DNA of 64,000 bases from Hyalangium versicolor (GCF_020103695.1 NZ_JAHXBF010000038.1:41152-105151); one strand, 5' to 3'; positions 7,504 through 17,716 are shown, numbered from the stretch's first letter. Numbers and translations are program-made. The notes: generated by a model not told the origin, from the sequence alone.

Positions 7504-9630
7504 TTACGGCCGGTAGGTCCGCTCGGCATGCGCCAGCAGCTCCGTCGGGTCGAACCACACCGGCTTGAACTTGTGCTCCACGAAGAGCTGCATCTGATCG
7601 GTGTAGTGCGGTGAATCCGGCCGCGTGCTGGCCGACCCGAACGGCTGGATCGACTCCGAGCGCACCCTGCCTATCTTGTCCCACGTCACGAACATGATGA
7701 AGGAGTCGCCGTGGCGGATCGACAGGCGGCCGTCGGGCGCTTCGTCGTAGTTGGTCGCGGCACGGAGCGTATCCGGCGCCCCATCCAATGGGAGGTCGAC
7801 CCTGCCCTGGCGCAGGCGGATCAGCTCGCCCAGCGGCAAGTCGAGCTTGCCGAAGTGCTTCTGCAGGTAGCCCGCCGCCTCGGCCATCACCGAGCGCGGA
7901 TCGGGCTTGGGCTTCCGCTCATAATGGAAGCGGTTGGGCACACGCAGGATCGAATAGGCGAGCGCGTCGGCGGGGCCCTTGCCGTCCCAGTTCCAGTCCC
8001 AGTGGGACAGCAGTTCGCGCGCGTCCGCGACCCGCTTGTCGCCCTGCGGATCCACCGCCATCAGCTCCTTGAACCACGCCTCCAGGTAGCCGCCCTTGGC
8101 GACGCCGGTATCGAACTTGATCCGCTTCAAGTCCTCCTCGGAGATCGAAGGCAGGGCGCTCATCAACTCGAGCGCGCGGTCACCGCGATTGGTGGTGTCC
8201 GTCTCGACGCCGAGCAAGGGCGGTTGGAGCGGGATCTCCGACCCCTGTCCCGCCGCCTGATACGGGGAGTTGTTGCCGTTGATCAGGAAGCCCGAGGCCG
8301 GATTCACGTTGCGAGGGACCATGCTCCACGGGACGGTGCCCGGTGCATACGCGCGCGAGGTGTCGCCCGGCAGCACCTTCGAATAGTCGAAGCCCGGATT
8401 CCGGTTGGGGAAGCTGGCGTTGTAGAAGAAGGCGATGTTGCCGGCGGCGTCGCCATAGAGGAAGTTGGTGCCGGGGACGCCCTGTATCGCCAGCGCCGCC
8501 TGCCACTGGATGAAATCGGTGGCTCGGTTGAGCCGGTAGTACTCCTCGACCATCTTGAGCTGGTCGCCGCCGCCATAGCGGATCGCATAGCTGCCGTCCT
8601 TGTTGACGAACACCGGCCCCTGCACCGCGCGGTACACCGTCTTGGGCACCGGCAGCACGAAGGGTCCCCAGAGCTTCACCGGCAGCCAGACGCGCTGCCT
8701 CTCCAACTCCCGCCACTCGTCGTCGTAGCGATAGCGGTCGCCGTCGGTGACGAGCTTGTAGACGTCGATCATGTCGGGGCGGTTGACGGTGTTGGTCCAG
8801 CCGAGCGTCTTGTTGTGCCCCAGCAGCGGATAGGGCGCGCCGGGGAAGGTTGCGCCAGCGAAGTCCCAGCCAGTCTCTGAGTGGACGACGAGCTCGTACC
8901 ACGCCGCTCCGCCGCGCAAGGGCTGGTGCGAATTGGAGACCAGGCGGGTGAAGCCGTCCGCCGAGCGACCCGGCGCGACGACGAAGGCGTTGGAGCCGCC
9001 CTGGTTCGATTCGGGCCCGAGCGGCGTGACGGAAGGAGCTCCGGGCAGCGGGCCGGCGCTCTCGACAGGCAGCGGCCTGGCGCTGCCGAGTGCACCGAGA
9101 ACGCCCTCGAGCCCGAAGAAGAAGGGCGAGCGGGTGACGAAGCCGGTCGCGATATCCTCGCCACTGACCGGGAACAGCCTCGACAGCCGCACTTCGTCCG
9201 GATGCTTCTCGGCATAGCGATTGAGGCCCGAGGCGTAGCCATCGAGCAACGCGCGAACGTCGTCGGGCTGCTTCATGTAATCGCGCGCGACCGTGGCGCG
9301 GCTGCCAAGGAGGTGGACGACGAAATCGGTCTTGGCGCCGTCCTGCCCCGTGATCGCGCCGAGCCGGGCACGGGTCATCGCCAGTACCTCCTGTAGCGTC
9401 GAGAAATCATCCTCGGCATGGGCGTAGGCAATGCCGTAGGCGACGTCGGGATCGGTCTTGCCAAAGATGTGGGGCACGCCGAAGGTGTCGCGGGTGATCG
9501 TCACGTCGTAAGCGTGCGCGGGCGGAGGAGTGGGGCGGAAAGCGAACAACGGCTCCCAGGTGGCGAGCCCGATCACGGCGGCCACGAGCAGCACACCCAA
9601 CCCCATCAGGGTTCTGCGAACGATACGCAT
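7504..9630 (-). CDS. Penicillin acylase family N-terminal-nucleophile hydrolase
   Basis: A 708-residue protein from ATG 9630; the longer frame upstream is not coding-like. It starts with a membrane anchor or signal segment (RRTLMGLGVLLVAAVIGLAT). The alpha-chain motif YDVTITRDTFGVPHIFG leads the family domain. The linker ends at NQGGSNAFVV, where Ser213 would become the N-terminal nucleophile of the beta chain after self-cleavage. Conserved beta-chain blocks follow: LLGHNKTLGWTNT, NFLYGDAAGNIAFFYN and NNSP. The family cleaves amide bonds of beta-lactams, acyl-homoserine lactones and acylated peptides; the substrate here is not determined. A lipase gene lies 35 bp upstream in the same direction. 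A periplasmic location is likely. Confidence 0.88.
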   Translation of the reverse strand: MRIVRRTLMGLGVLLVAAVIGLATWEPLFAFRPTPPPAHAYDVTITRDTFGVPHIFGKTDPDVAYGIAYAHAEDDFSTLQEVLAMTRARLGAITGQDGAKTDFVVHLLGSRATVARDYMKQPDDVRALLDGYASGLNRYAEKHPDEVRLSRLFPVSGEDIATGFVTRSPFFFGLEGVLGALGSARPLPVESAGPLPGAPSVTPLGPESNQGGSNAFVVAPGRSADGFTRLVSNSHQPLRGGAAWYELVVHSETGWDFAGATFPGAPYPLLGHNKTLGWTNTVNRPDMIDVYKLVTDGDRYRYDDEWRELERQRVWLPVKLWGPFVLPVPKTVYRAVQGPVFVNKDGSYAIRYGGGDQLKMVEEYYRLNRATDFIQWQAALAIQGVPGTNFLYGDAAGNIAFFYNASFPNRNPGFDYSKVLPGDTSRAYAPGTVPWSMVPRNVNPASGFLINGNNSPYQAAGQGSEIPLQPPLLGVETDTTNRGDRALELMSALPSISEEDLKRIKFDTGVAKGGYLEAWFKELMAVDPQGDKRVADARELLSHWDWNWDGKGPADALAYSILRVPNRFHYERKPKPDPRSVMAEAAGYLQKHFGKLDLPLGELIRLRQGRVDLPLDGAPDTLRAATNYDEAPDGRLSIRHGDSFIMFVTWDKIGRVRSESIQPFGSASTRPDSPHYTDQMQLFVEHKFKPVWFDPTELLAHAERTYRP

Positions 9631-9665
9631 TCCAGCCTCTGAGTTGGGGGACACACGGGCATGGC

Positions 9666-10619
9666 TCAGAACGGCGTCGTGGGCACTGTGTAGCCCGCAT
9701 TCGCCAGCAGCGCGGCGTAGTTCGTGGCGACGTGCTGGGCGAGGACCTCGTCGGCCCAGGCGAGGATGCCACTCTCTTGCACGAAGGAGCCCGTGAGCGG
9801 GGTGAGGTTCTGCGACTGCTGCACGTAGGTCACGCCGTTGTCCGTCATCCACTTCTGGATCTGGCTCAGGTACCCGGTGACGAGCGAAGGAGTCGAGAGG
9901 CCATAGGCGGTGTAGAGGCCAGGGATGGCGGAGGGCGAGGCCCAGATCAGAGGCACGATGTCGAGCGAGTTGGCGAAGGCGACGTTGCCACTGAAGGTCG
10001 ATTGATAAAGATCGATGAACGCCTGGTTGCCAATGCCCGGCGCCGCGAACGTGACGGGCTGGAGCACGGTGCTCCCGAGAACGCTCGCGAAGGTAGACTG
10101 GCCCCACAAGGAGACCAGGGTCGTCATCGCGCCTCCGAGGCTGTGCCCCGTTACGACGATCTGCGGCACCTTGCCGGCAACGGTGGTGAGGTAATCCGAC
10201 AGGTTCTTTCCCACCATGGCGCCCTTGGACGTCATGGTGGTGATGTCACCGAAAGCCTTGATGCTGCCGGTCGAGACCGCGGCGCTGCTGTCCGAAGACC
10301 AGGGGATCGTGACTTGCTCGAGAGAGCGCAGATCCTCGGCGGCCTGGGCCAGGAGTCCCAGGGGATCGACCTTCGCGTCGGTGCCGCGGATGACGACGGC
10401 GGCGATCGTCGGAGCGGTCGCCCCCGTCGGCGTGAACTCGGCCGCATAGGCGAGGTTCGAGTCGGTAAGCGTCCACGCCGGGCCCCAGGTCACTGCCCAG
10501 GAGCCGCCTGAGACAGCGAGATTCTTCACGTTGTCGGCGATGCCATCGTGCTCCGCGAGGATGGCAAAATCGATGTAGACGCCGATGCCGCCGCCCGCCG
10601 GAGTGGTTGTGTTCGCCAT
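9666..10619 (-). CDS. Class 3 (fungal-type) lipase
   Basis: A 317-residue alpha/beta hydrolase from ATG 10619. The nucleophile elbow is VVTGHSLGGAM, with Ser160, preceded by AAVVIRGTD, the oxyanion-side motif of lipase_3 proteins. Asp in NSLDIVP and a later His are candidates for the rest of the triad. No signal peptide is visible, so export, if any, would be non-classical. It is followed closely by the acylase gene and is probably cotranscribed with it. Ester substrate unknown. Confidence 0.85.
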   Translation of the reverse strand: MANTTTPAGGGIGVYIDFAILAEHDGIADNVKNLAVSGGSWAVTWGPAWTLTDSNLAYAAEFTPTGATAPTIAAVVIRGTDAKVDPLGLLAQAAEDLRSLEQVTIPWSSDSSAAVSTGSIKAFGDITTMTSKGAMVGKNLSDYLTTVAGKVPQIVVTGHSLGGAMTTLVSLWGQSTFASVLGSTVLQPVTFAAPGIGNQAFIDLYQSTFSGNVAFANSLDIVPLIWASPSAIPGLYTAYGLSTPSLVTGYLSQIQKWMTDNGVTYVQQSQNLTPLTGSFVQESGILAWADEVLAQHVATNYAALLANAGYTVPTTPF

Positions 10620-10832
10620 CCGGCAATGAGAGTGGATGGGGGAAAGGCCGTCAAGCGCCTTCAAGAAAGCGCGCCCCCGGTGCTTCGTTTCCACGCGTGG
10701 AAGACCGCCACGCCACGCGTGGAACTCTCACCTGACGCCTCTTGAGGACGTACCGCTCCCTCGGACGACACCCCGGCATGTGGACTGCACTAGCGGCCGG
10801 CGGCTGTCACCCTCTCACCCAGGAGCACCCTC

Positions 10833-12092
10833 ATGAAAGCCCAACACTTCCTCATCGCCGCCATTCTCGTGGTGGCCACGGGCGGCACCGCCCACGCCAA
10901 TCGCAAGATCGACGCGTTCACCGATCCCGTCCCCCCCCAGACGCTCCCCGGTACCTCCATCACGTCCGAGCTGTTGTGGGTGGGGACATTGAGCGGAGTC
11001 TCGAAAACCGAAGACAAGGTGTCCCAGTCCGGTCTGTCGGGTGTCATGGGGGAGAAGCGCACCGCCGCCTTGATCGCCACCACCCCGTCCAACCTAGTGA
11101 CCACGAGTATTTTCGACGGCAGCCTCTCCTACGCCGCGGGGACCGGAAAGTCGGGGAGGCTCGTGCTCGAGTACGGCGGGACCACTCAACTCAACAAGAA
11201 CCTCTCCTCGGAGCTGGCGTTCGAACTGGAGATCAACGGCGACATGGACGACAGTGCCTCGCCTCGCCCGGTCCTGCTCACCGTGCGCGTGGGGAGTAAT
11301 GGCCTGACGCGCTATGGCACGGCGCAGGTTTCCCTCGCCAGGGATGGCGTGTATCAGATTCCCTTCTCGCGGTTCAGCGGCGTCGACTTCACCGACGTGG
11401 ATTACATCTCCTTCGACTTCGACGCCTCCGCGGTGAGTTCCATCGACTATACGCTCATCGGTGGGCTGCGCACGGCCGACTGCCTGCAGACAGGTACCGT
11501 GGTCGCGGACATCGTTGTCGATGATTTCATCGCGAAGCTGCCGCAGAGCTATCTGCCCGGCAATGGCATGGCCGACCTCATGTGGGCCGGCACGTTCAAC
11601 AATACCCAGAAGGCCAGCGCTCAGGAGACTCAGACCAACCTTCTGGGAACGCTGGGCGGGCAGCGCAAGACGCTCATGGCGGCGTCGGACGTGACCAACT
11701 TCCTCACCACCAGCATCGCGAATCACGAGCTCTCATACGCTACCGGATCTGCGACTTCGGGCCGGCTCACCCTGCAATACGGGGCGACGGGGGACCTGAA
11801 CGCGAACCTGAGCCGGGCTCGCGCGTTCGAACTGGAGATCAATGGAGACCTGGACGACAGCAGCCCGATTCGCCCCGTGCTCCTGACCACCACCGTGAGG
11901 AGCAATTCCGTGATCGCCTCCTACACCACGACCCTGCTCCAGGACGGCAGGTACTACGTCGAGTTCTCCCGCTTTCCTGGGGTGAACTTCGCGGATGTGG
12001 ATTTCGTCGAGTTCTACTTCAATGCCAGCCAGGTGCAGGCCATCGACTTCCGCTTGCAGGGAGGGCTGCGCGCCTCCGCCTGCATCCGGTGA
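10833..12092 (+). CDS. Secreted protein with two tandem copies of a 190-residue domain
   Basis: A 419-residue protein from ATG 10833, with CAGGAG 8 nt upstream. A clear signal peptide ends at about residue 22 (TGGTAHA). Two homologous halves follow. Shared marks are ELLWVGTLS / DLMWAGTFN, SYAAGTGKSGRLVLEYG / SYATGSATSGRLTLQYG, AFELEINGDMDDS / AFELEINGDLDDS and GGLRTADC / GGLRASAC. The family is not recognised; a beta-rich carbohydrate- or surface-binding fold is possible but is inference. It probably arose by internal duplication. Confidence 0.75.
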   Translation: MKAQHFLIAAILVVATGGTAHANRKIDAFTDPVPPQTLPGTSITSELLWVGTLSGVSKTEDKVSQSGLSGVMGEKRTAALIATTPSNLVTTSIFDGSLSYAAGTGKSGRLVLEYGGTTQLNKNLSSELAFELEINGDMDDSASPRPVLLTVRVGSNGLTRYGTAQVSLARDGVYQIPFSRFSGVDFTDVDYISFDFDASAVSSIDYTLIGGLRTADCLQTGTVVADIVVDDFIAKLPQSYLPGNGMADLMWAGTFNNTQKASAQETQTNLLGTLGGQRKTLMAASDVTNFLTTSIANHELSYATGSATSGRLTLQYGATGDLNANLSRARAFELEINGDLDDSSPIRPVLLTTTVRSNSVIASYTTTLLQDGRYYVEFSRFPGVNFADVDFVEFYFNASQVQAIDFRLQGGLRASACIR

Positions 12093-12197
12093 GCGAGGGG
12101 GCGCTTTCCTGCCAGCACCGCCCCGCCCCGTGCTCGACATCGAGGCCGACGCCGCGGGAGAGGCTACAGCCTCTCCCGCTTCGAGAGCTGGCGACGC

Positions 12198-15100
12198 TCA
12201 CCAGGGATACGGACGGAGACGCAGCTCGCGGGTCCCCGAGTACCCGTAATCATGGTCGAGGACGAAGTAGTACGTGTGCCCCTCGACGGCGTCGAAGACG
12301 GGGCTCGCCGAGCAGGCGACAGGGTCGCACGACTCGCCCAGGAACCTCATCGCGTTCGAGTCGGTGTAGTACTTCCCACTGGCGGGCGCCGTGAAGGAGT
12401 ACACGGAGTCCACGGTGGACTCGCTCGAGCTGCCGCACGTGCCGCCATAGGGGTTCGCGCTCCCGGGGCCGTAGTCGTTCGTCATCCCCACGTTCGAGGT
12501 GGCCACCGCGGGCATGGCCTCGGACGCCAGGGTGAGGGGACGCGCGGTCGCGCAGGTGTCGTTGGGAGCGCCCATGTGCCCATACAGGTTGAAGGCTCCA
12601 TCCCGGTCGTTGCTGTCGACCCAGAGGTAGTACGTCCCCGGATCCAGCCGGGCGGCCGCGATCCCCACGTTGTGACGGGCCTCATTCGGGGCGAGCTGAA
12701 CGCAGACGAGCTCATCCGCCCGGGTGTTGAGCGCGCAGGCTCTGCGCAGAGACACGACGGGGAGCATGTCACTGTCAACGGTCGGCTCCACCACGAACGA
12801 CACCTGCTGCGGAGGGCCGGACGGAACCGTGAAGCTGTAGACGATGTCCCCACCATAGTCGACGTAGTTTCCGCACGTCGGCCTTCCCACGCTCGAGGTG
12901 CTGTCGCCGGCATACGAGTTGTCTCCTCGCAAGAACACGTCCCCCGCGGCATTGAACGTCAGCGGCTCGGCCCTGTTGCAAGAGGTGTTGCGCGAAGGCT
13001 TGCTGAGGGTGACCTTCAGCTCGTAGGGGCCGGCGTCCTTGGCCGTCAAGCCATCGACCCAGATGACATAGGTCCCTGGTTCCTGCCGGGTGAAGCGCCT
13101 CAAGATCTTCCCGCCCGCGTAGGTCGCGAGGGTGCACCTGTCCTCCACCTCATACGCGGAGCAGTCTCGCTCACGCAGGGAGAAGACCGGCTTCCAGAGC
13201 GGAGCGGGCTCGGAGGGCGTCAGCTCGATGAGGACATCCTGCTCCTCCTCGATCGTATAGGCATAGGCCACGTCACCAGCGCCCAGCGGGGTGGAGTCGC
13301 CGCACCCTCGCGGGTTGTCATTCAACGCGGTGCGCGTGTCGCCCACGGCCCGGGCGACGCCGTAGCTGAAGACGAGCGGCTGCGCCGTCTGGCACGACTC
13401 GTTCACCGGCGGCAGCACGGGCGGGTTCTGCTGGACCTCGAGCAGGAAGCGCCCGAAGGACGTAGGCCCGCTCCAGTTCTTGTAGACGCCTCCATCCACC
13501 CAGAGCGAGTACTCGCCCGCCGGCAGGTTCGGCACGAAGAGGCTCACGGGCCCCGAGCCATCGGCGTCGGTGGTGTTGCAGGCCAGCTCGGTCGCGGCCA
13601 CCGGGCTCGCACAGTCCCCGGCCTTTCGCAGGTAGACGACCGGCGCCAGCCGGGCATCCGTCGGCGTGACGAACACCTCGAGGCTCCGAGGCTCCGTCAA
13701 AGTCAGGTGATAGACCACGTCGTTACCGGAGGCCTTGGCGGAGGGCGAGCAGGTGGGGGACGCATCCCCCGCGGCGTTGCTGTTTCCTCCCAGTGTGGTG
13801 TCTCCCCAGGTGTGGGCCACGCCCGCGCTGTCGAAGACGAGCGTCTGCGCCGTGGCGCACGTGTCGTTGGCGGGGGGCACAGGGCTCGTGGTGTTGTAGG
13901 AGCCCGTCAGGGTGACGCCCGAGTAGGAGCCCGTCCCATCGAGCTGCACGAAGTAGGTGCCTGCCTCGGGCAGCGCGATGTTGCAGGTCTCGCTGTGGGT
14001 GCTGCCCTTGGACTCGCAGACGGTCGCGCTGGAGGTGGAGCCGAACCTCACGTACAGATCGCTGTTCCCCGTACTCCCCGTCTCCGCGCTCGTGACGAAC
14101 CGGAGGTTGGTGGCACCCGCGGGCACCTGCAGGGTGTAGGCCACCGAGTCGCCCAGCCCGTTGATGTGGGTCATCGGGATGCCATTGGAGAGCGGGATGG
14201 AGGGGATGTACGTGCCCGTGAGGCTGACGCCCGAGAACCCCGTGGTCGTCTGCAGGCGCACGTACCAGATCCCTGCCTGCGCCGGAGGGGTGCAGTAGGA
14301 AGTGGACTTGCAGTCATAGGTGGTGCCATCCGGTGCGGAGCCATGCCTCACGTACAGGGAGGAGCTCCCCGAGACACCGGAGGTGCTGAACGTGAGCGAG
14401 GTGGCATCCGCGGGCACCTCCAAGGTGTAGAGGCAGGACCACGTGTCGGCGCTCCCGGAGAGGCCGCGCACCGGCACGTTGTTCGACAGCTCCTGGGTGC
14501 AGTTGCTGGAGCTGTACGAGCCCGTCAGGCTGACGCCCGAGAAGGCGCTGGCGCCATACAGCCGCACGTACCAGGTGCCCGCCCGTGCCACGGGGACGGT
14601 GCAGGCCTCGCTTGTGGTGGCCCCCGAGGACTTGCAGTCGAACGCGTTGCCGTCCGGTGCGGAGCCGTACCGCACGTACATCGAGGCATTGCCCACGCCG
14701 CCGGTCGTGGTGAACTTGAGGTTGCTGGCCCCTGCGGGCACGTCCAGGGCGTAGGTGCAGGACCAGGAGTCAGCCCCCGCGAAGAGCTGGCTCACCGGCG
14801 AGCCGTTGGGCAGGGCCACGTTGCAGTCCATGGCAGTGTACGCACCGGTCAGGTTGACCCCCGAGAAGGCGCTCGTGCCATACACCCGCACGTACCAGGT
14901 GCCGCCTTGCGCCGCCGGGATGCTGCACGTCTCGCTCGTGGTGGTGCCCGAGGACTTGCAGTCATAGGTGGTGCTGTCTGGCGCGGAGCCACGCCGCACG
15001 TACAGGTCGCCGTTGCCCGAGCCGCCGCTCGTGAAGAACCGCAGGTTGCCCGCGCCCTCCGGCACCTCCAGGGCGTAGGTGCAGGACCAGCCCGCCGTCG

Positions 15101-17315
15101 ACGCGCCGAGGGGGCCCGCCGCTGTGCCGCTGGAGAGCGGGAGGACTCCGGTGCAGGTCGGGGGGCTGCCCGCCGTGTACGAGCCCTTCAGGCTGACGCC
15201 CGTGTACGGGGTGGGCCCATACACCCGCGCGTACCAGGTGCCCGCCCGCGCCACGGGGAGGGTGCAGGTCTCGCTGGTGGAGGTGCCCGTCGACTTGCAG
15301 TCATACGAGGTGTCCGTCGGCGCGGAGCCGAACTTCACGTACAGGTTCGCGTCCCCCGAGCCCCCGCTCGTCACGAACTGGAGGTTGCTGGCGCCGGGCG
15401 GCACCTCCAGCGTGTAGAGGGGAGACCAGGAGCCCGCCCACGTCGTGGCCAGCCCCGTCACGGCCGTGCCATTGGGGAGGACCGTGGAGGTGTACGAGCC
15501 CGTCAGGCTGACGCCCGAGAACGAGGTGTAGCCCAGCATTCGCACGTGGTAGGTGCCTGGCTGCGCGACGTTGATGGTGCATGTCTCGGCGGAGCTGGTC
15601 GTCGAGGCCTTGCAGTCATACGAGGCATCCGTCGGCGCGGAGCCGAACTTCACATACAGGTCGCCGTCCCCCGAGCCGCCGCTCGTGACGAACTTGAGGT
15701 TCGTGGCCCCCGCGGGCACGTCCAGGGTGTAGAGGCAGGACCAGGTCGATGCGGACGCGCTCACGCTGCTCGCCACGGTGTTGTTGGACAGAGGCAGCAC
15801 GCTGCTGCAGGGCAACGGGCCGACGGCGCTGTACGAGCCCGTCAGGCTGACGCCCGAGAAGGCCGCGGGGCCATAGACCCGCGCGTACCAGGTGCCCGTC
15901 TGGGCGGTCGTCGGGGCGCAGGTCTCGCTGGTGGTGTCGCCAGCGGACTTGCAGTCATAGGAGGTGTCGGTCGGGACCAGGCCCCGCTTGACGTACAGGT
16001 CGCCGTTCCCCACGCCGCCGCTCGTGACGAACCGGAGGTTGCTGGCGCCCGGCGGCACCTCCAGGGCGTAGACGCAGGACCAATCATTGGCCTGCGCGCT
16101 GACGTTACCCTCGGCCGTGCCGTTGGCGAGCGCGTTGGTGCCAGTGCAGCCCATGGGCTTGCCGAGCCCGTACGAACTGGTCAGGCTCACGCCCGAGTAG
16201 GCGGCGGGGCCCATGAGCCGCACGTAGTACGTGCCGCCCTGCGCCAACGGGATGGTGCAGGTCTCGGCGCTGGTGGTGCCCGAGGACTTGCAGTCATATG
16301 TGTCCTGGGTCGGCGCCTCGCCGAACCTCACGTAGAGGTCCGCATTCCCCGTGCCCCCGCTCGTGATGAACTGGAGGTTCGTCGCTCTCGCCGGCACCTG
16401 CAGGGCATAGGTGCAGGACCAGCGGTTGGCCGGCGCGTTGAGGTTGCCCACGGCGGTGCCTGGAGTCAGCGAGCTGACGGTGGTGCACTCTTCGAAGTAC
16501 GAGCCCGTCAGGCTGACGCCCGAGGCGCTGTTCGTCCCGTATGTCCGCACATAGTATGTGCCCGCCTGCGGCGTCGGGATGACACAGCTGTCGGCGTTGC
16601 TCAGGCTCGCCGACCTGCAGCTATAGGAACTGAGGGTGGGCTCGGAGCCATACTTCACGTACAGGTCGCCGTTTCCCGATCCCCCGCTCGTGGTGAACTT
16701 GATGTCGGTGGCGCCCGCCGGCACCTCCAGCGCGTAGATGCAGCCCCAGGCCCCGGACGCCACGCTGGGGTAGCTCACGGGCGTCCCTTGGGTCAGAGCG
16801 GTGACGTAGTCGCAGTTGCTGGGTTTCTGGTACGAGCCCGTCAGGGTGACCCCCGAGAACTGGGTTCTTCCCTGCAGCCGCACGTACCAGGTGCCTGACA
16901 CGGGGCTCGGAAGGGTACAGCTCTCGTTGCTGTTGCCCCCGGTCTGGCCGCGACAGTCATAGGTGGTGCTCGTCGGCTCGGCATTGAACTTCACGTACAG
17001 GTCCGCGTCCCCCGTACCCCCGCTCGTGATGAATTTGAGGTTGACGGCTCCAATGGGCACCTGCAGCGCGTAGAGGCAGGACCAGCCCTGCGTCGCCGCA
17101 CCGAGCCCCGTCACGGGCGTGCTGGCGCTGAGCGGGACGGTGTCGGTGCAGTCCCCGGCGAGCGCTTGAATGAGGTGTTGAGGCGCCTCTGCTGATGGCA
17201 CCTCTGGCCGGGGCTCGGCCTGGGCCTGCGTGCCGCTGGGGGGCTCACTTCCACATGCGACCAGGGCACAGAGCAACGACACTGCTTGGAAAAAAGTCTT
17301 TGCAATCGGTTTCAA
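12198..17315 (-). CDS. Giant lipoprotein with ten PPC-type repeats plus four NDTC-type modules
   Basis: A 1705-residue protein that starts with TTG at 17315, supported by GAGGGAG 6-7 nt upstream; the nearby ATG is out of frame. A lipobox (SLLCALVACGSE) predicts a lipoprotein. Residues about 55-1190 hold ten repeats of roughly 110 residues, each with LQFVTSGGSGDADLYVKFG, a Y-D/S-C-K/R pair, an ETC pair, TWYVRxxG and FSGVSLTGSY. These match bacterial pre-peptidase C-terminal (PPC) domains. Four further modules begin NDTCATAQ-like and contain a GDT motif and a YxLWVDG motif. No protease domain is present, so it is a repeat-only surface protein, perhaps adhesive or carbohydrate-binding. Confidence 0.85.
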   Translation of the reverse strand: MKPIAKTFFQAVSLLCALVACGSEPPSGTQAQAEPRPEVPSAEAPQHLIQALAGDCTDTVPLSASTPVTGLGAATQGWSCLYALQVPIGAVNLKFITSGGTGDADLYVKFNAEPTSTTYDCRGQTGGNSNESCTLPSPVSGTWYVRLQGRTQFSGVTLTGSYQKPSNCDYVTALTQGTPVSYPSVASGAWGCIYALEVPAGATDIKFTTSGGSGNGDLYVKYGSEPTLSSYSCRSASLSNADSCVIPTPQAGTYYVRTYGTNSASGVSLTGSYFEECTTVSSLTPGTAVGNLNAPANRWSCTYALQVPARATNLQFITSGGTGNADLYVRFGEAPTQDTYDCKSSGTTSAETCTIPLAQGGTYYVRLMGPAAYSGVSLTSSYGLGKPMGCTGTNALANGTAEGNVSAQANDWSCVYALEVPPGASNLRFVTSGGVGNGDLYVKRGLVPTDTSYDCKSAGDTTSETCAPTTAQTGTWYARVYGPAAFSGVSLTGSYSAVGPLPCSSVLPLSNNTVASSVSASASTWSCLYTLDVPAGATNLKFVTSGGSGDGDLYVKFGSAPTDASYDCKASTTSSAETCTINVAQPGTYHVRMLGYTSFSGVSLTGSYTSTVLPNGTAVTGLATTWAGSWSPLYTLEVPPGASNLQFVTSGGSGDANLYVKFGSAPTDTSYDCKSTGTSTSETCTLPVARAGTWYARVYGPTPYTGVSLKGSYTAGSPPTCTGVLPLSSGTAAGPLGASTAGWSCTYALEVPEGAGNLRFFTSGGSGNGDLYVRRGSAPDSTTYDCKSSGTTTSETCSIPAAQGGTWYVRVYGTSAFSGVNLTGAYTAMDCNVALPNGSPVSQLFAGADSWSCTYALDVPAGASNLKFTTTGGVGNASMYVRYGSAPDGNAFDCKSSGATTSEACTVPVARAGTWYVRLYGASAFSGVSLTGSYSSSNCTQELSNNVPVRGLSGSADTWSCLYTLEVPADATSLTFSTSGVSGSSSLYVRHGSAPDGTTYDCKSTSYCTPPAQAGIWYVRLQTTTGFSGVSLTGTYIPSIPLSNGIPMTHINGLGDSVAYTLQVPAGATNLRFVTSAETGSTGNSDLYVRFGSTSSATVCESKGSTHSETCNIALPEAGTYFVQLDGTGSYSGVTLTGSYNTTSPVPPANDTCATAQTLVFDSAGVAHTWGDTTLGGNSNAAGDASPTCSPSAKASGNDVVYHLTLTEPRSLEVFVTPTDARLAPVVYLRKAGDCASPVAATELACNTTDADGSGPVSLFVPNLPAGEYSLWVDGGVYKNWSGPTSFGRFLLEVQQNPPVLPPVNESCQTAQPLVFSYGVARAVGDTRTALNDNPRGCGDSTPLGAGDVAYAYTIEEEQDVLIELTPSEPAPLWKPVFSLRERDCSAYEVEDRCTLATYAGGKILRRFTRQEPGTYVIWVDGLTAKDAGPYELKVTLSKPSRNTSCNRAEPLTFNAAGDVFLRGDNSYAGDSTSSVGRPTCGNYVDYGGDIVYSFTVPSGPPQQVSFVVEPTVDSDMLPVVSLRRACALNTRADELVCVQLAPNEARHNVGIAAARLDPGTYYLWVDSNDRDGAFNLYGHMGAPNDTCATARPLTLASEAMPAVATSNVGMTNDYGPGSANPYGGTCGSSSESTVDSVYSFTAPASGKYYTDSNAMRFLGESCDPVACSASPVFDAVEGHTYYFVLDHDYGYSGTRELRLRPYPW

Positions 17316-17716
17316 CGATGTTCTCCCTCATGGTGAGATTGCAGTTGCTCCAGGCATCACATCGCGCCCACCCACAGCTCGGGCAACCCTGTGAGGGCAT
17401 CGCGAACGTCGATACGCAAATGTGTATTTAGCCGTGAGGCCTGACATCAAGGCTCCGCCCGCTCGCGAAGTCACGAGATAGGGGAAATCCCCAAGGTCAA
17501 CCCTCGAGGCTCTCGTCACCGCTGCACGTGGAGCTCGCGAGCGTCAGCGCGGCGCTGTGCTCCGGGTCCGGTGAGGCCTGCCAATGGCTTCATGATGCTC
17601 TTGGCAAGGGAAGCATTGTTGGTGGACGTCCGGCGCCGCGCCGCCTCTGATGCCAGCCTGCGGCTACGGTGAGTTCTCGTCGCTTCAGATGTCCACGAAC
17701 GTTTGACCGATGCCGT
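17316..17716. other. Intergenic region without a supported gene
   Basis: About 400 bp. The first part is the leader of the large PPC lipoprotein on the reverse strand. The rest shows no reading frame with a plausible start and codon pattern. Confidence 0.4.

Larger units (their letters stand above)
5965..7505 (-). pseudogene. Serine/threonine protein kinase relic, split by IS630
   Basis: On the reverse strand the C-lobe end of a Ser/Thr kinase reads HPLRAIVRRLIQQDPEDRYQ, then SAAEVEADLRVGLAALG and an acidic tail (5965-6239). Removing the IS element and one copy of its TA target rejoins this frame with 7446-7505, giving NPGEGLVDFILRSIRGMGSL immediately before AHPLRAIV. The rebuilt frame contains no stop, so the insertion split what had been a continuous frame. 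Further upstream the frame runs into the acylase gene's stop codon, so the kinase had already lost its catalytic half, or was cut off by the event that brought in the acylase. Confidence 0.75.

Noticed and set aside
12252..16898. Forward 1548-residue frame
   Set aside because: It is the antisense shadow of the PPC-repeat lipoprotein; high-GC repeat DNA leaves the opposite frame open.
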